Positions 58,229-64,000 of a stretch of 64,000 bases of DNA are shown here, one piece after another (position 1 is the stretch's first letter; each line of letters starts with the position of its first letter). Both the position numbers and the translations under genes were made by a program. This DNA is from Epiperipatus broadwayi. Its lineage: Eukaryota > Onychophora > Udeonychophora > Euonychophora > Peripatidae. Below the pieces are notes generated by a model. It ran no database searches, was not told the origin of the DNA, and worked only from the letters and a program-made list of their open reading frames with translations. The stretch covers positions 6,478,030 through 6,542,029 of the forward strand of contig JAQFVV010000055.1 of NCBI GenBank assembly GCA_028023455.1, given 5' to 3'.

Positions 58229-58417
58229 GCTAATTCTTCCATTCTTATAACTTTCATGCCATCTATAGTGTAAGCTTTAATAATCAATAGATGTCAGATG
58301 GTAGTACTTAATATATGGGGCAGCACTGGATAGAGATTTCTTAAGCACTACCATCTGGAATTTATTGATTTATTAAAACTTACATTAGATGGCATGAAAA
58401 ATAGTGAGAATAAAAGA
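58229..58417. repeat. Foldback repeat, AATCAATRGATGCCA family
   Basis: The left arm TTCATGCCATCTATAGTGTA, AGCTTTAATAATCAATAGAT, GTCAGATGGTAGTACTTAA is mirrored by TTAAGCACTACCATCTGGAA, TTTATTGATTTATTAAAACT, TACATTAGATGGCATGAA. Compact, with no hammerhead-like segment. Confidence 0.85.
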
Positions 58418-58731
58418 GGGATTTTGTATTAATAAAAAAATCAAACCATGTTTATATTTCACTTGCAAAGTTGCAAATAAAACCTGCTGTTAATGTTTAT
58501 CTTGTTTTGTTGTATAAACAATTTTTTTTTTTTAAATTATAAATGTAACCTTTATTTTTATTATAATCATTTGGTCTAATCAAGGGAAAAAATTTAAGTT
58601 TTCTATTTTCGGCAATTATTAATATTGAGAAAAAACTTAGAACCATTTGACAGTGATGCTTGCTATAATAGTGTTTCATCATTAGACTAACAGCTTTATA
58701 TCTTTTTTAAAAAGGATAAAATAGTTTAAGA

Positions 58732-59966
58732 CAGAGATGAGAAACCTCCTGCCCTTGGGCCAACCCTGGCCCTCAAAAGTTCTCAATATGGGTCTCAGAC
58801 ATTTTCAAATATATATATATAAAATGGCTCTGTATAAAACTTCTATTTAAACACGGGTGTAGTGCGAATGTTGAATTAAGAGTTAAGTAAAATAAAATAT
58901 TTATTTTCTCAACTATATCTTTTTCTCTCCAACCTTTATAATAGTTCTAGTTCACTCTGTCAGAGATGCATTGTTCTAACAAATTATGTATATTGTGTGA
59001 TCTGTTTGACTACAGATTGAGGGCATTTTCTTTGTTTTTATAGTGATTTTTGCAGAGGATGTATACTAGCTAAAATAAAACTCGAATTTTAGTTTTATTA
59101 TTATTTTACATATATTTAATTTTCTTTTATTAGGATGACTACACCCAGTAAGATAAGAAAAATTGACAAAGAAAATCGTGCATTGGACCAATGCACATTT
59201 TTTTTTTTGCTATGAATATGGAGTAAATACACTCCGAAAGCATTAAGCTGAATGTTATTTGTGAAAATTTTATTAACTTCACCTATATATGTTTAAAGCG
59301 TATTATAAGTATTACGATCAATTGGCGAAAAAAAATATTCATTATAGAAAGAAATAGTAAATTGTTGTGCCTCATATGTCTGGGAAGTATTCTGTTAATA
59401 AAGAACATAATAATATCAAAACATTTGATTACAACAAAATTGTTGGGGAAGAAAATAAATGTTAAAATAGAAAACTTGAAAAGGAGCTTCATTAAATAGT
59501 TAATATGTTTTACAAAAAATACAAATAAGTCAGAAAATTCTGTGAAAGAAAGTTTTGTTTTTTTTTTAAAAAAAAAAGGCAGAAAATTTGAAACCATTTT
59601 TGGTGGGGGAATTTATAAAAAGTTGCCTCCTAGTTGCTGTAGAATTAATCTGTCCAGAACATAAAAAGAAATTGGAGAAGATAAATATGTAATGAAGAAT
59701 AGTTTCAAGGCAAATTGGAACAATTCTCATTAAATGTGGAACAGTCATTAATAATAATTCACAAAAAAATTATGGCCCTTCTTTAAAAAGGGAATGGTGA
59801 AATTGGCCTCAAATCGAAAAGGTTGCACTCTAATGGTTAGGGGTAAATTATTTAAATTTTTGATCAAATTTAATAGGCTAATTTTTAGTCAATAATTTTG
59901 TAAGGCCATCAGTGATATTATAAATATCCAAATGGCCCTTGGCAGGAAATAGGTTCCCCACCACTG
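58732..59966 (+). mobile_element. Decayed hAT transposon
   Basis: Ends CAGAGATGAGAAACCT and, inverted, CAGTGGTGGGGAACCT, continuing into shared sub-terminal CCTGCC..TTGGGCC text. The 8-base flanks (GTTTAAGA, ATTTGAAG) agree only in part, so the insertion is old. The interior keeps transposase debris on the + strand. Confidence 0.8.
59135..59840 (+). pseudogene. hAT transposase remnant (GTF2IRD2/ZBED-like group)
   Basis: A start-like KIRKIDKENRAL and, in another frame, GEFIKSCLLVAVELICPEHK then KKLEKINM before a stop. The second block resembles the G.FIK.C....AE..CPEKK..F..I..SR segment of hAT transposases related to GTF2IRD2 and FAM200-type proteins. Many stops and frame changes; not functional. 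The minus-strand open frames here are shadows. Confidence 0.6.
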
Positions 59967-61486
59967 ATTTGAAGAATCTAAATGGATAAAATGAAAACTT
60001 CATGCATCATGTTCTCTCATTTTTTTGGAGAAGATAGATTCAGTTTTATTAATGCTTGATAATATTTGACTATCGTAACTTGCTTTTGGTCAGCAATATA
60101 CAATAAAGGGTGAAATTCAAGTTTTGTAGAATGTATTTTGGAATAATTTTTTATCTTACTGTAATTCTTAGTTATTTTAATTATTAGAAAGATTTTATAT
60201 GCTTTTATTTAACTTATTCTGGTTTTTTGCAATCTGGTTTAATTTTCATTTCATTTTTCACTTTCCATTCAAATTAAAACTTTGCGTACACATGTTTTTC
60301 TGATGACAGTACATTGTTTTAGAGTTTGTAAATAATTTTAATATTAAAAAAAAAATGAAAAAATTTAAATTTTTAATGTTGTACGGGACTTAATATTCAT
60401 TATGATGTTTTCATCTAGCGGTTTTTTATAGAAAGAAAAAAATTAAGTAAATAAGGGGGGGGGGTCATTAAAGCAGAATATTGTTCACTATTCTATATAA
60501 AAAAAGTTACAGTTTTCTAAATAAAATGATAACTAAGATTAAATCTGGAAGAAAAACGGTTGCTATAACATTGATCTGTTCAACAAAGTCAAATTATGTT
60601 ACGGTTTTCTCTGCTAACGTAATTTCAAAGAATTTTTGCAAAAAAATCAAAAAACAATCACATATCCTACATTATTTTTAAAATTGTAAACTTTATTGAG
60701 ATTTCTTTTTTTTTTTTTTAAATGTCATTATAGTATCATTAAATATGGCATAATATGACTTAGAAAGTGGCCGGCTAAGCTAAAATGCAAATGATGTTAT
60801 CTTAAGTTTACGAATTATGTGAAGGTTTTTGACCCTTTAAATTAAACTAATTTTTTATTAATTTTACTTAAGTCAACAAAACAGTATATTTATTTATTAA
60901 ATAAATACGTTGAAAAGTTCCTTTGGCTTTTAAAAAATAGCTTTAATTTTGTCACTAAATTTTCATTTTGCACTATTGTTTTTTAAAAAAGTTATACAAC
61001 CAGAAAGTAATTCTTTGTTTAAACTGTGTCACTAAGGCTATGAATCTGACTGTAAACTTCGAAAGCATGCTCAGTAAGTTAAACACTTATAAATTTGTAA
61101 TTGTTTCTTGTTAAATGTGCAAAATGCTGTTTAAATAAAGAATTACAGTTAAATAAGAAAAGAAGTAAAGAATCATCGAACTAAGAAGTAGAAAATAAAA
61201 ATAAAAATTATTTTAAAGAAACATCTTTATTCACATAAATGCTCTTAAAAAAAAATAAGTAAATTTTTTTTAGTTTGTACAATATTCTTGATATTATGCG
61301 ATCAAAATAAAACCATGCGGCATTCATGGTCAAAAATATTTCTAAATATGAGTGCCACATGCTTTTGTTTTGGTCACATAATATCAAAAATACTGTAAAA
61401 ATTGATGAAAGTTTTTTATGCATTTATGAGAGTAAAAGTGTTTTATTTATCTTTGAAACTCTCATCAATTATCATATAGTACCACG
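59967..61486. other. Intron sequence, nothing recognised
   Basis: AT-rich with poly-G at 60457 and long T-runs. An inverted pair around 61320-61400 (AATATTTCTAAATATGAG, CCACATGC) explains the overlapping open frames. No gene recognised. Confidence 0.4.
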
Positions 61487-61770
61487 AATATGTCACATGA
61501 TCACTAATTCCTATGCTTACACAAGCTGTTAAAGCAGTAGCAAAGTTTCCATACAGTAGTGCCACTCAATGCAAGCCTTAATAACTAATGGATACTAGAA
61601 GGTTTGTGCATAAAATCCCTGTCTAGTGTCTGCCCATTCAATATCCCCAGACTAGTTTCTGGCTTGTGGCCTTCGTCAGTGAGGAGCCTTGGATCTGAGA
61701 GCACTGCCCTTAGATCTTAGGATCCAATGCAACCTTCCACTAGCCACCTTTTACTTATTTGGTTAATTAT
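61487..61770. repeat. Family A single (non-palindromic) copy
   Basis: Starts TGTCACATGATCAC, CTATGCTTACACAAGCTGTT, then CCATACAGTAGTGCCACTCA, ATAACTAATGGATACTAGAA, ATAAAATCCCTGTCTAGTG, the hammerhead-like segment, and TTGGATCTGAGAGCACTGCC, AGATCTTAGGATCCAATGCA, CCACTAGCCACCTTTTA. It has no inverted partner, so it shows the unit from which the palindromes are built. Confidence 0.8.
61644..61685 (-). ncRNA. Candidate hammerhead ribozyme, family A (best core)
   Basis: On the minus strand: TCCTCA, CTGACGA, A-GGC-CACAA-GCC-A, GAAAC, TAGTC, TGGGGA. All core blocks are intact (N7 is free). TCCTCA/TGGGGA gives six stem I pairs including one G-U. Stem II is GGC/GCC where the 38.0 kb copy has AGC/GCT, a compensatory change. 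An A-A opposition sits next to the core in stem II, and stem III is only AC/GT around two bases; both are weak points. Predicted scissile bond follows the C complementary to 61650. Confidence 0.5.
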
Positions 61771-62744
61771 AATGCTATTAACCCAAGATGAATCTCATTG
61801 AAATAAAGAGCTGCATTTTGGTCATAACTTTGCTTTCTTGTTCTATAATATTATCTAACATTTCTGATTCTAATAGTACTACTCTTTGTTTTGCACTTAG
61901 AGAATAGTAGTGTGAATTATATATTTTTTTGAAAATAAATTTACTTTCATCTTGGTAAGAAATAAGGTGCCAGATCTCCCCGTAACATAATAAATGCCAT
62001 TAAATTCCCTCTTAAAATGCACTTGGTTCTTAAGAATGATAGAAAATTACAGTACTAGTGATAGCTGTACAGTGATTAATGAAGTCATTGGGAATCTTCT
62101 GAAAGCAGTTGTTTAGTTGACTTATAGTTGGGTCAGCACCTAAATATAAGTAATATTACTCTTGAATATAGATAGAGCTTATAGGAATAAGGTTTTAACC
62201 TGTCATGCATACTATACAATTTGGGCGGGTGCCAGTCAGGTTTATGATTTTTTTGCTTTAGTTTATAGCCCAATCATTAAACTATCTAATTGTGATATGT
62301 AAATGGGTATCTAACTGATTTTAGCTAAAAGTTAAAAAGTATGAAGAAAACTGCTTAAATCGTCATTACCTGATGATGGACAAGTCTGATTAATAATGAT
62401 TTTTTGTTCAATGATCCTCTATGGGACACTTCTAGAGGTTTTGTCCTGAAGTGGACTGTAAATATTATTTCATATATTCTATTTGCTCTTATTCAAAGGC
62501 TATTATTTGCAAAAAAATTGACTTTTTAATTACATAAATTTTTAAAACTATCAGCAGATCACTAAATTCTTTACCTTATGCACTATATGATTAAATAAGA
62601 TCAGTTCTCCACTCTAGTGCCTTCTATACTAAGATTAAAATTACCAAAAAAATCAAGTCAGAAGTCACATGACCTAATTTAATAAGCTTGTATTTACAAA
62701 TGTTATATATAGAGCTCACAAAATAAGCTCTTAACAAGCTTTGT

Positions 62745-62807
62745 AGAACATCCCCAACCCCAGACCGGTTTCTGCTACTGGCATCCTCAATGAGGTGCTA
62801 GGATATT
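62745..62807 (-). ncRNA. Candidate hammerhead ribozyme, family B, left arm
   Basis: On the minus strand: GAATATCC, TAGC, ACCTCA, TTGAGGA, TGCCAGTAGCA, GAAAC, CGGTC, TGGGGT, TGG, GGATGTTC. Stem I is strong on both sides of the loop (one G-U in the distal part), but C3 of the core is T, so it is probably inactive. Confidence 0.35.
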
Positions 62808-62881
62808 CAAGCATTAGATTAAAAATAGTTATACACTAGATAAAGTGCTGGGCTTGTCCTGGTATTTTTAATCTAATGCTT

Positions 62882-62944
62882 GAATATCCCAGCACCTCAC
62901 TGAGGACGCCAGTAGCAGAAACCAGTCTGGGGTTGGGGATATTC
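62882..62944 (+). ncRNA. Candidate hammerhead ribozyme, family B, right arm (best of family)
   Basis: + strand: GAATATCC, CAGC, ACCTCA, CTGAGGA (62900-62906), CGCCAGTAGCA, GAAAC (62918-62922), CAGTC, TGGGGT, TGG, GGATATTC. Stem I has an 8-pair outer part and a 6-pair inner part around a CAGC/TGG loop. The inner part ACCTCA/TGGGGT differs from family A (TCCTCA/TGGGGA) by a compensatory swap at its sixth pair. Stem II is short (GC/GC). Predicted scissile bond 62927/62928. Confidence 0.5.
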
Positions 62945-63000
62945 TATAAAGCTTGTTAAGAGTTTATTTTGCGAGCTCTATATATAACATACTAAGATTA

Positions 63001-63534
63001 AGAAATCAGTGATTACCAGATGATAGTATATTTCACCTTTACTATAGATAGTACCACAAGATTGGAGAACTCTTGTTTATCATCAGCAATTTGTTATAAA
63101 CATTTTTAGCCAGGGGATATAGATAACCTCAGTTAATAAAAATCTGAAAATACTAAAATGTATAGTTACTGGCTTGGAATCGAATCTATGTAAATGTTCG
63201 ATCAGGTCAACTTGGGTTCATTAACTTGAATGTTTTCAATTTTCAAACTTTTAGTTTGAATTGCAAAATGGAGTTAAAGGAGGTGCCAGATGCTTAGCTT
63301 TAAAATCACAGGCCTTCACTGCTAGAGGTAAAAGTCAGAAACCAGTTTGGGAATGGGCATTTAAAGGCAGTGTCCTCTGATAATTATTAATTATACAACT
63401 TTACTATAGGTGGCACTAAAATAGAAAACTGCTTTTATTTTATTATTAGCAGTTATTAAGCAAAGGAGTATTAATAAACTATTATTTTTGCAATTTTAGA
63501 ACATTAATCTTTTTATTTTTTTTTGTAATTTCAG
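63001..63534. other. Intron end before exon 8, with repeat scraps
   Basis: 63300-63360 has a worn core-like text (AAAAGTCAGAAACCAGTTTG, GGAATGGGC). The last bases are the pyrimidine tract and acceptor for exon 8. Confidence 0.4.
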
Positions 63535-63625
63535 CTTTTTATTAAAACCATATCAAATTATTGGGTTAAATTGGCTTATTTTAATGGATAGACAAGATCT
63601 AAATGGCATTTTAGCAGATGAAATG
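63535..63625 (+). CDS. SMARCAD1: SMARCAD1 exon 8 (start of SNF2 ATPase, Q motif to Walker A lead-in)
   Basis: Acceptor TAATTTCAG|C and donor GAAATG|GTAATA bound a 91-base exon. It completes an Asn codon and encodes [20 protein letters not shown] then [10 protein letters not shown]. The human counterpart is [20 protein letters not shown] then LNGILADEM followed by GLGKT. The Walker A lysine therefore falls in the next exon, outside the window. This is the most conserved piece here and fixes the family as a SNF2 ATPase. Confidence 0.96.
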
Positions 63626-64000
63626 GTAATATATATATATTTACTTATTATTTTAGATATTTAGTAAATATTTTTACAGACTATTTAAGATGTAAACGGA
63701 AATAAAGGGGAATTTGCGTCTAATATCTAGAGAAAAATATGCAACAATGGTTGCTGGATATCCCTACGGAAATTCACCATTTGTTTCTGTTTATGTATAT
63801 ATATAGTTACTAAATTTTATTATATGATAGTCTGTATGATATCTTCATTGGAATTTTAATCATAATGAAAATTGTTTAAAAGTTAATTCTTCTGCTGGGC
63901 ATCTCAAATAATATACTTGGGATTATAAATTGCAATTGCACAATAATAAGCGGATGATAGATACTTTAATGGATTGTAGGAACACATTTTTGATATCTAT

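Larger units (their letters stand above)
62655..63000. repeat. Foldback family B with two inverted hammerhead-like cores, second locus
   Basis: Arms: TATATAGAGCTCACAAAATA, AGCTCTTAACAAGCTTTGTA, CATCCCCAACCCCAGACCGG, TTTCTGCTACTGGC, mirrored at 62880-62990 (GGGGTTGGGGATATTC, AGCTTGTTAAGAG, GAGCTCTATATATAAC). The centre holds ATACACTAGATAAAGTGCTG and GGCTTGTCCTGGTATTTTTA, also present at 56225. Confidence 0.85.
1689..63625 (+). other. SMARCAD1: SMARCAD1-like gene, N-terminal half (8 exons, 3' end outside window)
   Basis: Joining 1689-1899, 19079-19214, 22020-22123, 23688-23977, 33606-33705, 45176-45447, 52952-53163 and 63535-63625 gives 1416 bases, an unbroken 472-codon frame, with GT and AG at every junction and matching phases (1,2,1,0,1,0,2,0). 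The protein follows vertebrate SMARCAD1 in order: N-terminal LNLRQYRFQKR, acidic Ser/Asp stretches, one CUE domain, a second acidic region, a PGCSRKKAEI block, the region before the ATPase, and the start of the SNF2 helicase ([22 protein letters not shown]). The family slides or evicts nucleosomes and helps heterochromatin inheritance and DNA end resection in the nucleus. Introns range from 1.6 to 17.2 kb and are packed with repeats. The remainder of the SNF2 ATPase must lie beyond 64 kb. The first of the two human CUE domains is not seen. Confidence 0.93.

Noticed and set aside
1-64000. CRISPR arrays, bacterial operons, ribosome binding sites
   Set aside because: The spliced exons, repeat types and composition are those of an animal genome; no array of regular direct repeats with unique spacers is present.

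Overview
This is an AT-rich eukaryotic genomic window dominated by one protein-coding gene on the + strand with very long introns. Eight exons can be joined with consistent splice phase (472 codons). They match the N-terminal half of SMARCAD1 (Fun30/Etl1 family), an ATP-dependent chromatin remodeller. The window opens upstream of the start codon at 1689 and closes just after the exon ending in the Walker A lead-in (ILADEM), so the rest of the helicase lies further downstream. The repeat content (hAT, piggyBac-like, Penelope-like, non-LTR retrotransposons, a short LTR element) and the protein similarity point to an invertebrate animal. An arthropod, perhaps a chelicerate, is my guess; the species is not identifiable from sequence alone.

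Layout: exon 1 (1689-1899); intron 1 of 17 kb with a foldback repeat, RTE-like LINE debris and an almost complete but broken LINE at about 9.44-14.16 kb that is itself split by an hAT element; exons 2-4 (19.08-23.98 kb); intron 4 with LINE debris, two inverted partial Penelope-like copies (26.0-27.85 and 30.4-30.6 kb), LINE 3' ends nested inside one of them, a TTAA-flanked element, and a 2-kb LTR retrotransposon with almost no interior (31.31-33.30 kb); exon 5 (33.6 kb); intron 5 with an hAT element and several foldbacks; exon 6 (45.2 kb); intron 6 with foldbacks, a tRNA-derived SINE head and LINE debris; exon 7 (53.0 kb); intron 7 with many foldbacks and a decayed hAT transposon; exon 8 (63.5 kb).

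The most unusual signal is a set of dispersed palindromic (foldback) repeats whose arms carry hammerhead-ribozyme-like motifs: CTGANGA, a short hairpin, GAAAC, a palindromic ACCGGT or ACYAGT, then the GTC cleavage triplet. Stem I can form on both sides of the core, and both stem I and stem II show compensatory base changes between repeat families at 55.7-56.4, 62.7-63.0, 61.6 and 38.0 kb. The same repeats share an internal core (AATCAATRGATGCCAGA) with many other foldbacks in the window. I read these as one non-autonomous ribozyme-bearing repeat group, possibly related to Penelope-like or retrozyme-like retroelements. That link is inference and needs a search and a cleavage test.
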